A stretch of DNA of 64,000 bases from Akanthomyces muscarius (lineage: Eukaryota; Ascomycota; Sordariomycetes; Hypocreales; Cordycipitaceae). The DNA lies in NCBI RefSeq assembly GCF_028009165.1, contig NC_079242.1:2728001-2792000 (forward strand), in the 5' to 3' direction. A program made the translations under genes and the position numbers. The notes under the pieces were generated by a model, which made no database searches, had not been told where the DNA came from, and was given only the letters and a program-made list of their open reading frames with translations. The first letter of the stretch is position 1. Every line of letters begins with the position of its first letter. Below, piece by piece: positions 42,147 through 53,249 of this stretch.

Positions 42147-44321
42147 ATGATGTTGCCTCGGATAGCCACCATGACTGCCGCTATGGCAGTCATTGGCCTA
42201 GCCGATGCCCGGTCTGTTCTCAAAAACTTACTCAAAGAGCCTACGAAGACGCCCGAGCATAGAAAGCAACTATGCATACCGCAGGGAGAAGGCGACTGGA
42301 CCTTCACGTTGAATGCCAATGAGATAGACGTGCCCACCTTCGACGCGGCAAATCCGTGGCCTGGCCTGGTGGACTATCGAGCCTTTATCATTTACGACAA
42401 CAACTGTATTGCTCACGGCGTATACAGTAGAGGCGATGGCTCCACTCCCTTTATCATTCAAGACAATTACCTGCCCTATGTCATCATCATTGACTCGGTC
42501 AACCTCAGTATAGGCGGCTTATACTATCGATTTGAATACGCCGACGGTCGATACAGCATTGGAAACAACCACTGCAAGTGCGATGACATGAGTCATGGGC
42601 TTACTGCTGAAGAAGGTTGCAAATGCGCCTTCCCGCTCCTAGGAGAGCATCCTACGACTACAGCCGATCCTCCCACTCCTCCTCCCACGTCCACCTCTAC
42701 CCCACCGCCTGCGTCAAAGCCCTCCAAGTTCATGTTTGTCGGTGACAGCATTACTCACGGCCATCAGGGTGACTATACCTGGAGATATCGCCTGTGGCAG
42801 TGGTTTAAATCCAAGGCCGCGGACATTCCTCTTGACTTTGTGGGCCCTTATACCGGAACCCAGTCTCCTGATCCAGCTTTGCCACCGCAGCCACCTCACA
42901 TCGAGGGAGAGCCAAAAGCTGCGGACACTGTCAAAAATGATAAATACGCTGCTGATGTAGATCCTGCGTTTGACTCAGATCACTTTGCGGTCTGGGGTCG
43001 AGCCGCTGCTCAGGTTCGGTCCGAGATCTTTGATCGTGTCAAGACTTACCAACCCGACATGCTGTTAGTTGCTCTTGGCTTCAACGATATGGGATGGTTC
43101 TACTCCGATGACGTCGGCACTCTCGAGAGCATGAAAGCTATCGTGGATCAAGCCCGCGCTGCCAAGCCTGACATCAAATTTGCCATTGCCAACGTCCCTC
43201 AACGAACATTCATCGGCGGCCGCCAGGATCTCGTCGACAAGACTACGCGGTACAATGCTGCTCTTAAAGATGCGATACCGCAGTGGTCCACCGAATCTTC
43301 GCAGATTGAGCATGTTGATTTTGCTGGCCATTACGACTGTCAGCCCTCTGGATGTCCCGATGGCTATGATGGGTTGCATCCCAATGGTGTCGGTGAATAT
43401 TCCATCGCCAAGGCTTTCGCCGAAACTCTGCATGGCAAGTTTGGCATCGGTTCTGGCGGCTTGGATGATCCCCAAACATATCCCATTCGAAATGTCAACG
43501 TACCTAACAACATCAAGGCCGAGGGTGTCGCTACCGGCGTAGCCGTAACCTGGGACCCCGTCTTTGGTGCCATGGGCTATGACGTTCGTCAGCGCATTCA
43601 GGGCTTTGGTGACTGGGAAGAGGGCCGCACGGGAAGTAATCGTTTGGATACGACCTTGACCGTTGCTGGACTGACGTGGGAATACCAGGTCCGAACGAGC
43701 GCCGGTGATCATGCCAAGGGCGAGTGGTCTGGCACTGTCTCTGCTGTATCCCGCAGAGACACACTTCCTCCTCCAGAAACCATCACTGTCAGCCCCACTG
43801 GCTCGGGCATTGATATGTCTTGGAGTGCTGTTGGCGGTGCTGATCTTTACGAGGTGTTTGCGTGGGATCAAGACACACCCGGCGCCTGGGTTGGGGGGTA
43901 TGGTACGCGCGGCACCAGCATGAGCATCCCCGACCTGAAATCGGGCAGCAGGTACTCTCTCTGGGTTTCTACCTGGGGCAGTCTTGGAGGCGGCCTTCCG
44001 GGCGAGGCCCGCGCCGCTCGCGTGGGACATACCGTGCCCAGTCCTCCCAGCAATCTTCGCGTCGTCAACAAGGATGCCACCACCGTCCAGCTGTCATGGG
44101 ATGCCTCCGACGCGGCCTCGTACCAGATCTTCACTCGTGAGGTCCACAGCAATGGCGAATATTCCAAGGACAACGGCACCGAGGTAACCACTTCTCGAGG
44201 AATTGCTTTCCTGTTTCCTGGCACCTGGAATTATGAATTTTGCGTCGGTGGCATAAATGGAAAGTACTCGTCTGCTGGTACTTCCAACTGTGTTGTTCCT
44301 GACAAAATGCCCGGGTATTAG
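42147..44321 (+). CDS. Secreted SGNH hydrolase with C-terminal FN3 modules
   Basis: Secreted enzyme of the SGNH/GDSL hydrolase fold, probably an esterase or deacetylase acting on extracellular glycans or esters; the substrate is unknown. Single exon, 724 residues. A signal peptide (1 to about 21) is followed by an N-terminal Cys-containing domain (about 35-170, ending CKCDDMSHG...CKCAFP), then a Thr/Pro linker (about 173-190). The hydrolase starts at FVGDSITHG, with nucleophile Ser201. The block III Asn is Asn313 in LGFNDMGW, and the catalytic Asp408 and His411 lie in DGLHPN. Three fibronectin type III-like modules follow from about residues 450, 540 and 630 (each with the V-x-V-x-W or L-S-W signature). 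The FN3 modules suggest attachment to a polymer or to the wall. An alternative start at codon 2 is trivial. Confidence 0.9.
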   Translation: MMLPRIATMTAAMAVIGLADARSVLKNLLKEPTKTPEHRKQLCIPQGEGDWTFTLNANEIDVPTFDAANPWPGLVDYRAFIIYDNNCIAHGVYSRGDGSTPFIIQDNYLPYVIIIDSVNLSIGGLYYRFEYADGRYSIGNNHCKCDDMSHGLTAEEGCKCAFPLLGEHPTTTADPPTPPPTSTSTPPPASKPSKFMFVGDSITHGHQGDYTWRYRLWQWFKSKAADIPLDFVGPYTGTQSPDPALPPQPPHIEGEPKAADTVKNDKYAADVDPAFDSDHFAVWGRAAAQVRSEIFDRVKTYQPDMLLVALGFNDMGWFYSDDVGTLESMKAIVDQARAAKPDIKFAIANVPQRTFIGGRQDLVDKTTRYNAALKDAIPQWSTESSQIEHVDFAGHYDCQPSGCPDGYDGLHPNGVGEYSIAKAFAETLHGKFGIGSGGLDDPQTYPIRNVNVPNNIKAEGVATGVAVTWDPVFGAMGYDVRQRIQGFGDWEEGRTGSNRLDTTLTVAGLTWEYQVRTSAGDHAKGEWSGTVSAVSRRDTLPPPETITVSPTGSGIDMSWSAVGGADLYEVFAWDQDTPGAWVGGYGTRGTSMSIPDLKSGSRYSLWVSTWGSLGGGLPGEARAARVGHTVPSPPSNLRVVNKDATTVQLSWDASDAASYQIFTREVHSNGEYSKDNGTEVTTSRGIAFLFPGTWNYEFCVGGINGKYSSAGTSNCVVPDKMPGY

Positions 44322-45365
44322 TGTTTAGTGTTGATACCATGTACATTAGTTGTGCTTGTATATACGTTTCATAAAATTGAGAATTAAAGCTTCATCAATA
44401 TTATCACCACACACTATATCAGTACTATTGAGATGCCGGAAACCGCGCTCATTGTCTGTGTCTGTCACGGTAATCTATACCACAAAACTATGAAAGCTTA
44501 GTACCCTGTAGTACAAAAAAGAAATTGCAGGAACCATTTGTTATTCTATGTGGTATTAAAGTTTGAAGAATAATTTTTTGATACAATTTTAGTAAGCCTA
44601 TCACTAGGTAGAGACATAGGGTTGGAAAAATTACAAATTATATTTTAGGTACCACTGTGAGAAGCTTTTGTCGCCGACTGTATACCGAGGTATCCGTACG
44701 TCCACTCCTTTTGCCGTTTCGCTAGCATTGAAACTGCAACTACCAGCAACTCTCTTTCTTCGTTCCATTTTTCTCATTTCCTTTTTTCCCGCGACCCATT
44801 ATAAATGTGTCTTTTTTTGCGAATCCATATTCTGACAACCTACGGCCAATTCGCTTTCGCTCTGTGGTCGACCCATCCGCGGCGCAGTCTGTGCTCACTC
44901 CGTTCCTTGGTGGGACTATAGACGTCCACCTCGTCGCTCCTAGCCAGATGGCAAGTTTCTCCTTGGAAGAGGACAAAATAGCCACGGCTGCCAACTTGAC
45001 AGTCGCCGCAGCGCTGCCGCCGAATCGGCAACTTGGTAGCTAGCTAGCGCAGGTCACCTATCCGCCGGTGCGGTGCGCTACGCCGCATTGAGTCCGCGAC
45101 GGCCGGAATCCTCGGCTGCGACGCCGTATGGGGATACTCATTCGAGGCACGTCATTGGGGGACAATGAGGCCGGCTTCGCCATTATCCTCCCAGAGTTGA
45201 CGCTATTGAGTGACTAGCGTAGCAGAATTAGACTGATATAAACCGTGTGTCCATGTCTGGGGATGGCGGCTGTAATCGTCGCCCATCCTCTCGCTCCCTG
45301 CACTACAGACATACACGGCCGTAGCAACAACAAAGAAGCGTCTTGTAGACGAAACTCAAACCACC
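44322..45365. other. Intergenic stretch, AT-rich on the left
   Basis: Downstream AT-rich DNA of the SGNH gene (44330-44660), then mixed DNA with no supportable gene and the promoter of the methyltransferase. Confidence 0.5.
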
Positions 45366-46322
45366 ATGGCCGTTGCGGCTGCCAAAGAAGAAACGTTTAG
45401 AAAGTACAGCACAGAAGAGGCACAGCGCTACGCTCAATATCGCCAGGACTACAGCCAGGCGCTCTACGATGCCGTCCTCCTGTTCCATGCCTCGTCGGGT
45501 GGCAAGAACGGAACCCTGGTCGACGTAGGCTGCGGACCGGGCAACGTCACCCGCGCCCTCGGGACACACTTCCAGCAGGCCATCGGCCTCGACGCCTCGC
45601 CGTCCATGGCGCTGCAGGCCGACGAGATCAGCCGCGCCGCGGGCGCCACCACCCGGTCCGGCGAGCCCTTGTCCTTTTACCAATCGTCTGCCGAGTCGCT
45701 CGGCGCGGATCTCGACGAGGGGCACGCCATCCGCGACGGCAGCGTGGACCTCGTGACCGTCGCCAACGCCGCGCACTGGTTCGACATGCCGGCGTTTTGG
45801 CGCGCCGCGCGCCGCGTCCTCCGGCCACGCGGGACCGTCGCCGTCTGGATCCCCGGCGAGGGCCTCGTGCACCCTTCGACGCCTGGCGCGGCGGCGCTCG
45901 ACGCGGTGCTGCAGCGCTTCATCACGCGCGACCTGCTGCCGCACTACCTGCCGGGCAACTTCCTGTTCCGGGACCGCTACCGCAGCCTGCCGGTGCCGTG
46001 GACGGCCGACCCGCCGGTGCGCGGGTTCGACAGAGGTGCGTTTGAGCGCCGCGAGTGGGACATTGCGTACGACAAGCCGTTTGTCCGCGGCGGCGACCGC
46101 CCGGTGGGCCTGGACGTGATTGAGGCGGCGGCGAGCACCATGAGCCCGGTGACGCGCTGGCGCGAGGCGAATGCAGAGCTCGTGGGCACGGAGCGCGATG
46201 TGGTGAGGGTGCTGCGGAGGGACATGGAGGCGGTGCTGCGTGAGAATGGCGTGGCCGAGGGCGAGGAGCGGGTGCGGATGATCATGGACGGCACGCTGCT
46301 GCTGTTCAAGAAAAGCGGGTAG
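45366..46322 (+). CDS. SAM-dependent methyltransferase (trans-aconitate/Crg1-like)
   Basis: Class I S-adenosylmethionine methyltransferase; a small-molecule substrate is expected but not identifiable. Single exon, 318 residues. The start ACCATGG matches the fungal Kozak preference. SAM motif I is LVDVGCGPGNVTRAL (about residues 50-64), followed by acidic motif II IGLDASPSM (about 73-81). Motif IV-like DLVTVANAAHWFDMPAFWRA carries the A-H-W-F-D element typical of the Tmt1/Crg1-type (trans-aconitate and cantharidin) methyltransferases, and motif VI-like VLRPRGTVAVW follows. The C-terminal part is a cap over the substrate and is less conserved. It lies head-to-tail with get3, 445 bases upstream, but the two are unlikely to be functionally linked. 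Confidence 0.88.
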   Translation: MAVAAAKEETFRKYSTEEAQRYAQYRQDYSQALYDAVLLFHASSGGKNGTLVDVGCGPGNVTRALGTHFQQAIGLDASPSMALQADEISRAAGATTRSGEPLSFYQSSAESLGADLDEGHAIRDGSVDLVTVANAAHWFDMPAFWRAARRVLRPRGTVAVWIPGEGLVHPSTPGAAALDAVLQRFITRDLLPHYLPGNFLFRDRYRSLPVPWTADPPVRGFDRGAFERREWDIAYDKPFVRGGDRPVGLDVIEAAASTMSPVTRWREANAELVGTERDVVRVLRRDMEAVLRENGVAEGEERVRMIMDGTLLLFKKSG

Positions 46323-46767
46323 GCGTGTAAGTGAGGAGGTGGACAGGCAGATTTTACACGGGGGGTTTAAAACAACTTTGTGCAAGAGGGTTACATTATG
46401 TATTAACTAGGAGAGCGCCAGGTTCAACTTTTGAATTTTGAGCATTATTAAAAAAATTGTTGACTGCCATGGTTGCAGTCCTTTGTCCATGTTGGCGAGC
46501 AAGCTTGTCTTGTCGTCGCCTTGGAGGGGCAGGCTACAGGCACCGCCTTTTTGCCCCTCCAAATCGCGAGGCACCAAGCTGCCAGCAAAACCTCCGCCAC
46601 CCCACAAAACGTCACCGAAAGCTTCGCGATCATCTTCCTCGCGCTTCCACTCCCATCCTTCCATCGCAGTTCTTTTCTCTTCCTTTTCGACCAGCTGCGC
46701 CCGCAATCCCTCTCTCTTCCGTCAACAACTGGCCCGCTCCGACGCAGCGCCCCCTTCCCCCGCCACC
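46323..46767. other. Short intergenic region before get3
   Basis: 3' end of the methyltransferase gene and leader of get3. The last 100 bases are CT-rich (cttccttttcgaccagctgcg-like DNA). Confidence 0.5.
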
Positions 46768-47867
46768 ATGTCCTCCGCAGTCATCTCGGCCGACGACGCC
46801 CTCGAGCCCTCGCTGCAGTCGCTGCTCGACCAGCGCTCCCTGCGCTGGATCTTTGTCGGCGGCAAGGGCGGCGTCGGCAAGACGACGACGTCGTGCTCGC
46901 TCGCCATCCAGCTCGCCAAGGTCCGCCGCTCCGTCCTGCTCATCTCGACCGACCCCGCCCACAACCTCTCCGACGCCTTTTCCCAGAAGTTCGGCAAGGA
47001 GGCCCGCCTCGTCAACGGCTTCGACAATCTCAGCGCCATGGAGATTGACCCCAACGGCAGCATGCAGGACCTGCTGGCCGGCCAGGCCGAGCAGGACGAC
47101 GTCAATGCCATGGGCGGCGGCATGGGTGGCATGATGCAGGATCTCGCATTTGCTGTATGCCTTCTCCCACTCTCTCCCCATCTCCCCCCCAAGACTGGAC
47201 CCCGCCGTACTAACTGTTTCGCTCGTCTTAGATCCCCGGCATCGACGAGGCCATGTCCTTTGCCGAGGTCCTCAAGCAGGTCAAGTCGCTCTCCTACGAG
47301 ACCATCGTCTTCGACACGGCCCCCACCGGCCACACCCTGCGCTTCCTCCAGTTCCCCTCGGTCCTCGAAAAAGCCCTGGCAAAGGTCTCTCAGCTCTCCT
47401 CGCAGTACGGCCCGCTTCTCAACGGCTTTCTTGGCGCCGGCGGCCAGCTGCCCAACGGCCAGAACCTCAACGACATGATGGAGAAGCTCGAGTCGCTGCG
47501 CGAGACGATTGCCGAGGTCAACACCCAGTTCAAGGACGCCGACCTCACCACGTTCGTCTGCGTCTGCATCGCCGAGTTCCTCAGCCTCTACGAGACGGAG
47601 CGCATGATCCAGGAGCTCACCGGCTACGGCATCGACACCCGCTCCATCGTCGTCAACCAGCTGCTCTTCCCAAAGGCCGGCTCCGGCTGCGACCAGTGCA
47701 ACGCCCGCCGCAAGATGCAGACAAAGTACCTCGACCAGTACGAGGAGCTCTACGCAGAGGACTTCAACGTCGTCAAGATGCCCCTCCTCGTCGACGAGGT
47801 CCGCGGCAAGGACAAGCTGGAAAAGTTTAGCGAGATGCTCGTCCACCCCTACGTGCCACCGCAGTAG
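46768..47867 (+). CDS. get3: Get3 ATPase, tail-anchored protein targeting
   Basis: Cytosolic ATPase of the GET pathway; it carries tail-anchored proteins from the Sgt2/Get4-Get5 complex to the Get1-Get2 receptor in the ER. Two exons, 46768-47154 and 47232-47867, total 1023 bases, 340 residues. The deviant P-loop [10 protein letters not shown] is at 31-40, switch [13 protein letters not shown] follows, and the alpha-helical groove includes the Met-rich MGGGMGGMM (about 115-123) just before the intron. The A-loop motif TAPTGHTLR starts exon 2, and the zinc-binding Cys282-x-x-Cys285 holds the dimer. Length matches other fungi. The ATG is fixed by its context (caccATG) and by the conserved distance to the P-loop. 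Confidence 0.97.
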
Positions 47868-48412
47868 TCGTGGGCAGCTTGTGTGCAATTTGGACATGAA
47901 TATTTATGAATGGACACGAAAATAAAGAAATGTTAGAAAATATATGGGTTCTTTACGTTGGGGAGTTGGCTCTATCCGGGTAGTCGTTTTATGAGAGAAA
48001 GAGGCCAGACATTTCACATAGCATGAGGGGAAGTAGGTTGATAGAAAGCAGTCAATTCAAAGTACACGAAACTATCTGGCAAAACAAATATGAAGTACTG
48101 CTTTTTTTTGTAGCATTTCTTATCTTGTGTAAAGGTTGTTTTATTCATCGTCTTTCTGATGATTGAACAAGTACATGCTCGAGAGTAATGTGCATCTCTC
48201 TCGGTTCAACAACTTGCATCGGTACAGCGGCCGCCACTGTAATGGCCCGCACCGCTTCCACTACCTAGGCTAGCCCATCCAAAAAGAGAAATCCCAGAAA
48301 ACGCCATGCTCCTCCCTATGCGCTGATGTTTATGTGTGTTTGTTTGAAGAAATCAAAAGAAGAGAAAACGCCATGTGTCGCCAGAAACGCACCAGCAGAC
48401 TCAGTAGCTCCT
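47868..48412. other. Convergent 3' region, get3 / mpe1
   Basis: AT-rich, with T runs. Long His-rich open frames that start here on the plus strand (from 48326) are the reverse of the mpe1 Met/Asn/Gly repeat and are not genes. Confidence 0.6.
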
Positions 48413-50445
48413 CTAGAGCTCTCTGTAGTCGCTTGGGCGTACGCGGCGCTGCTTGTTTTGCTGCCGATGCGGGTTCATGGGTTTGCGCATGTAGGCATCG
48501 TCTTCGCCTCCTCCGTTGCCGCCATGCTGCTGGAAGCCATTGCCTCCGTTCTGGAATCCACCATTCATGTTGCCCATATTCCCTCCCATGGCCATATTGC
48601 CCATGCCATTCATGTTCATTCCCCAGCCACCGTCACCAAAACCATTATTCGGACCATTGAATCCTTGCATAGGCATCATGTTTGGCATTCCCATCATGGG
48701 CATCATCGGCGGCGCAGGCATACCCATGTTCATCATGTTTGGCATACCCATCATGTTGGGCATCATTCCCCCCATGCCATTGAACATCATATTCATGTTC
48801 ATGCCGTTCATACCGTTCATGCCGTTCATACCGTTCATGCCATTCATGCCGTTCATGCCGTTCATGCCGCCCATGCCACTCATACCGTTCATGCCGTTCA
48901 TACCTCCATTCATCATGTTGTTCATGTTCTGTTGGTTTTGCATGGCACGAGGTCCTTTGGGAATTTTCGGGTTCTCAAGTAGCTCGTCAGCAGGTCGCTT
49001 CTGTCCAAGAGCAACTTGTTTTTTGTCTTTGTCGCTCTCTTCTGACTTTTCGGTTTCCGATTCGGCCTGCTTTGGCGACTTGGCCTTTTCCGATGAAGGT
49101 GACTCTGGCTGAGCGTCCGACTTTTCACCGTCCTGAGACTCTGGCTTAGCCTCGGTATCAGCAGGCGTCCCGGCTGTTTCCACTTCTCCCGGTGTCGCGT
49201 CTGCCTCCTTCTCGTCGGTCTTCGATTCATCCTTTGGTGAGGCGGCTGCCGGTGGATTTGCTTTGGCAGCCTCTTTCTCCTTTAGATATTCTCGGATCTT
49301 CTTGGAAGCTTCCTCATCAGGTTGCAAGTCGTCCAGAAGAACGCCTTCTGTTTGGCAGGCAGGGCAGATGAAGTCACTGTCCATAAGAGCATTGCTGATG
49401 CAGTCGTTACAGAATGTCTTTTGGCAACAGGGCGTCTTCGTTGGGTCTATGAACATCCTCTTATCAATAGAACACTCTAAGCCACGCTCCTGGATCTCCT
49501 TATCGGCAGATTCAGTCTCCTTGGAAGCCGAAGCCGACTTGGCAGCTTTGGCTTGGTACTTTTCCCACGACGCCTTATCAGGCTCCGCAATGACAAATTC
49601 GCCCTCGGCGTTCACCATGATCCCGGATGGTCTCTTTGACTCGTCGCCCTCTGACTGAGCCAGAATGTCAGACTTGTCAACTTTTTGCAGAAACGAGCGC
49701 GGAATACCCGTGGTGCGCTTCACTCGGGGTCTGTTATCAAATTCGGGGTCATCATTTGTGGGACAGCTTTGGATCCAGTGGCCTTTGTTGCCGCAACGAT
49801 AGCAAATGTATCCGTTTGGCGGCTCGTGGTCAGGCACATTGACCGGTCGCTTGGCACCAGGTTTGAATACAGGAGCTTGGCTATGTATGGTTAGCATTTG
49901 TCGTCGTATATTATGCCTGTTGGGTTTAACTTACTGAGAGAGCTCTTCCTGCTGAGCTGACCATTGTTCCGTCTGAGCAGCAAACATGGCAGCCATTTTT
50001 TCCTCCTCTGTCATGGCATTGTTCATCTGGTTGATGGCAGTACCCGACGTCTTGGATGTCGAGACTTTGACAGTCTGCTCTTTCCGCCCAGCATTCTTGG
50101 CCGCGATGGGCATCTTGCCAGTGACATATCGAGCCGCTCTACCTGCACCGGGCTTTGCCGCTGGCTGGCGTCGGGCAATGACTGTGGTCGATCGGGGAAT
50201 AATTGTCGTATCATCATCATAGACTGTTATGGGTTAGCTCTCAGCTCACGACGAAATAGGGGGGGAGGCCTACCTTCGCTGTTATCATCTGTGTAGATCA
50301 AGAGGTCAAAGTCCGTGCCGTCACCCAGACCACTCTTGATGATGATTTCGCGCTTGAGTTCGAATACCGAGATTCCAGTGCCATCGAACTCCACCCTCGT
50401 AGGCTCCTTTTGCGACTTGAACTTGAAGAAGACTGAAGAAGCCAT
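48413..50445 (-). CDS. mpe1: Mpe1/RBBP6-like subunit of the cleavage and polyadenylation factor
   Basis: Mpe1 joins the CPF complex and helps cleave and polyadenylate mRNA 3' ends. Three exons on the minus strand, 50445-50274, 50223-49935 and 49880-48413, total 1929 bases and 642 residues. The N-terminal DWNN ubiquitin-like domain covers about 1-75 (SVFFKFKSQKEPTRVEFDG, then YDDDTTIIPRSTTVIARRQP after splicing). A CCHC zinc knuckle is at 180-193 (CYRCGNKGHWIQSC), and a RING/U-box-like domain is at about 290-335 (CSIDKRMFIDP, FCNDC, ICPAC). A Lys/Glu/Ser linker leads to a very long low-complexity tail (about 470-605) made of Met-Asn-Gly repeats, which is longer than in yeast, and the protein ends in a basic segment. 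The third exon's acceptor is chosen because it keeps the frame. Confidence 0.95.
48792..48904. repeat. 9-base minisatellite coding MNG repeats in mpe1
   Basis: Tandem units of ttcat(a/g)ccg on the plus strand, encoding Met-Asn-Gly triplets on the minus strand. Copies differ by third-base changes and Ser/Gly replacements. The region is a likely source of length differences between strains. Confidence 0.85.
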
Positions 50446-52256
50446 TTTTCTGTGTTGGTTGAACTGGTACTTCCAGGTCGAGTTGTTTCCGATGATGTTG
50501 GCGCGTTGAGATCAGATATGGCTATTGATCCTTTGTTCGTAGCGAGATCAGTGTGTGTGTGGCAAGGGAATAATTTTTCTTTGTTTCTTTGATTGATCCT
50601 TTCTTGCACTCAATCGCCTTTTCAGGTCAAATGGAAATAATAAATTGATTGTACTTGAAAAGAGAGACAAATGGAAGGGAGAATGGGCACGCTGATGAGT
50701 ACACTTGGCCGAAGCCAGTAGGAAAACGAACAGTCCCAGATTCCTCCTCACTATCAAAACAACGAAACCTCTGGCACCAGTGAGCACCTTGTTAGCTATT
50801 TCCCAGTATCTATCGAATCGTTTGCGGATGCAAAGCAGCGTATGCCGGTTTGAGTGACGCAGCAAAAACTGAGCGACGTTTCGGCAGATCACGAACCCAC
50901 GAACGGGTAAGTTGGGCGCGGGTATCGGAAAGCTACGAGAAAAGGGTATAAAAAGAAGGATAAAGGTGACTGTAGCTGCCGGCCGTGTCGTTTCGGATGC
51001 CTCCGCAGTTCGGTCGATGAAAGGAAGATGGAGAGGCGCAGGTTGGGGTGAATGAGGATGAAGACAAAGTGAGGAGGCGAGGAGACGGGCGCGGCGGGCA
51101 AATTAAAGACGGGGAACTCGTACAGGAGAAGAGTCCGGATCGGGTGTACTTTAATCCGACCGGCGCTCGCCGAACTAGGAAGCCCCGTAGAGCGCCGTCA
51201 CGACGACCTACCCGGCACCAAGCACACTCAAGAAAATAATGGTTAACAAGCGTGTTTCAATATCTTGCTTACTTTTCTGGGCGAAGGAGACAAGAGCTGA
51301 GTGTCCAGTCATTTCTACGTACAGAGAAAAGCCATCTCCGAGGGTGCTGCTGGTGCTGCCGCGAGTGAGCATCGGCTCACGATTGTAGCAACTCAAACGC
51401 AGAACTCAAAAGGCAAAGCCTTCGCAAAAGAACAAGAAAAAGAAAAAGGGAAGGGCGAGAAAAGAAGACGAAACAAAACCAAAGACCGAATGCTCGCATC
51501 CCATATGATGATATAGCATACAACTATTCCCTGAAAGTTGTCGGACGATGTATTGTAGCGGCGCTAGTTCCGGACCAGAGCCTCCGGATGCCGGCTGTGT
51601 GCTAAATCGCGAAAGCGCGAAGGATCGGGGGCGAGTAGAGCGCGAAACTAATAAAAACATGGCACGCAAAGCCAGACAGATAAACCACGCGAAACCGAGC
51701 GACTGCAAATGGCGGAGAAGGGCGGAGAAAGTGGACTCGCAAGACGATCTAATCGCAAGGCCGACAGCGCGAGGCCTGAGATTACCGAGCCTATATGCTT
51801 ATTTTACGTGATTAATGATGGCTTGATAATCAGTTGGTAACCCTACACCTACCAGTGCGACGACGACAGAGCATCCGCATATGCAACCTGGTATGTGATT
51901 ATTGCTTTACTTTGCTAGGGGGCTCATTTCATTTGGCATTTTCGATACGATTCTCTCTCTTGTTTGATAAGCAAAGCTTATGTGCCGCGCCACTCCTTGA
52001 CTGTGTGTGAGGCTGTAGTCGCATTTACCCCTCTCTGCCTATATATAAAGTTCTACCTTCTCTGCTGCCATAATAAACTCATCAACTCATCAACTCAGAA
52101 CGCCTTTATTGATTCATCCACTCATCAACTAAACACTCTTCGCGCAAACATTAATTAATACTGCACTTGACCATTTCTATATTACGCATTGGTCGCCCTC
52201 AACAATTCACTCTCAACCTCAAAGAACGCAAGAATAATACCAACACCACAGCAATC
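50446..52256. other. Divergent intergenic region, mpe1 / NmrA-like gene
   Basis: About 1.8 kb with no supportable gene. A TATA box (tatataaa) at 52042-52049 lies about 210 bases before the NmrA-like start. A ctcatcaa direct repeat runs through the leader at about 52077-52130. Confidence 0.55.
52042..52049 (+). promoter_or_regulatory. TATA box of the NmrA-like gene
   Basis: Word tatataaa about 210 bases upstream of the ATG at 52257, in a CT-rich surrounding. Confidence 0.55.
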
Positions 52257-53249
52257 ATGTCGCAAGTCCTTACCGTGTTTGGCGCCACTGGCAAGCAGGG
52301 CGGCTCCGTCATTCGCGCTGTCCTCGCCGATCCTGTCCTGTCCAAGAAGTTCAAGGTCCGCGGCGTCACCCGCGATGCTTCCAAGCCCGCCGCCAAGGCT
52401 CTGGCAGACCAGGGAGTTGAAGTCGTAGTGGTAAGTGCAAGGCAGGAAGCAACATGTTACTGTTGCTGAGGCGCTATGAAGACAAAGTGCTGACATTATT
52501 ATTAACAGGCCGATATGTCCTCTGTGGATGCTGCTGCACCGGCGGTCAACGGTGCTCACAGCGTCTTCCTCGTCACCAACTTTTGGGAGACAGCTTCGGC
52601 TGACACCGAGTTCGCGCAGGGCAAGGCTGTCACCGATGCTGCCAAAGCTGCCGGAGTTAAGCACATCATTGCCTCGACTCTCATCGACGTCACCGAAGCT
52701 AGCAAGGGCCGCCTCCCCGGCGTCACCCACTTTGACAGCAAGGCCAAGATTGAGCAGTACATCCGGCAGAGCGGCGTCCCCGCTACCTTTTTCATGCCCG
52801 GATTTTACATGGAAAATTTTCTCAGCATGATTAAGAAGAACGAGGATGGATCTTACACCTTGAGCTTGCCCGTCTCGGGCGACAAGGCTAAGATCCCTAT
52901 CTTTGATACGGCGCAGGATACTGGACTCTTCGTGAAGGCGGCCTTGAAGCAAGAGTCCCCAAGTGGCAAGCGAATCCTGGCTGCCACCGACTATGTCACC
53001 CCCGATACTCTGGTCTCTGAGTTCTCCGAGGTGCTTGGCAAGCCCACCAACTTCTTCTCAGCTCCCGCCGATGTCTTCAAGTCTTTCCTGCCACCTGCCC
53101 ACGCGCAGGAGCTCCTCGAGAATATGCAGCTGCTTGAAGATCCTGGATACTACGCCGGTGCTGACCTGTCCGAGAGCCACGGGCTTCTGGACGCTAAACC
53201 CACGACATGGAAGGCCTTTGTCGAGGCCAACAAGCAGAAGTGGCTTTGA
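52257..53249 (+). CDS. NmrA-like NAD(P)-binding protein
   Basis: NmrA/HSCARG-type Rossmann protein, a family that senses the NAD(P)H balance and binds regulators rather than catalysing a known reaction. Two exons, 52257-52430 and 52509-53249, total 915 bases, 304 residues. The N-terminal nucleotide loop is VFGATGKQGGSVIRA (residues about 7-21), with a GxxGxxG pattern, followed by the NADP-phosphate site VRGVTRD. The dinucleotide-binding strand after the intron (HSVFLVTNFWE), HIIASTLIDVTEASKG and the usual F-M-P-G-F-Y-M-E-N region (about residue 173) are typical. The short-chain-dehydrogenase Tyr-x-x-x-Lys catalytic pair is not evident, as expected for this family. The leader has a TATA box and a direct repeat, unlike most genes here, which suggests inducible expression. 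Confidence 0.92.

Noticed and set aside
43065..44030. Minus-strand frame of 321 codons across the SGNH gene
   Set aside because: Antisense shadow; the plus strand has the catalytic motifs.
46722..47897. Minus-strand frame of 391 codons across get3
   Set aside because: Same antisense effect of high GC3; no family features and it crosses the get3 intron.
48326..48982. Plus-strand frame of 218 codons rich in His-Val-His-Ala repeats
   Set aside because: It is the reverse strand of the Met-Asn-Gly repeat in mpe1; the repeat alone keeps it open.
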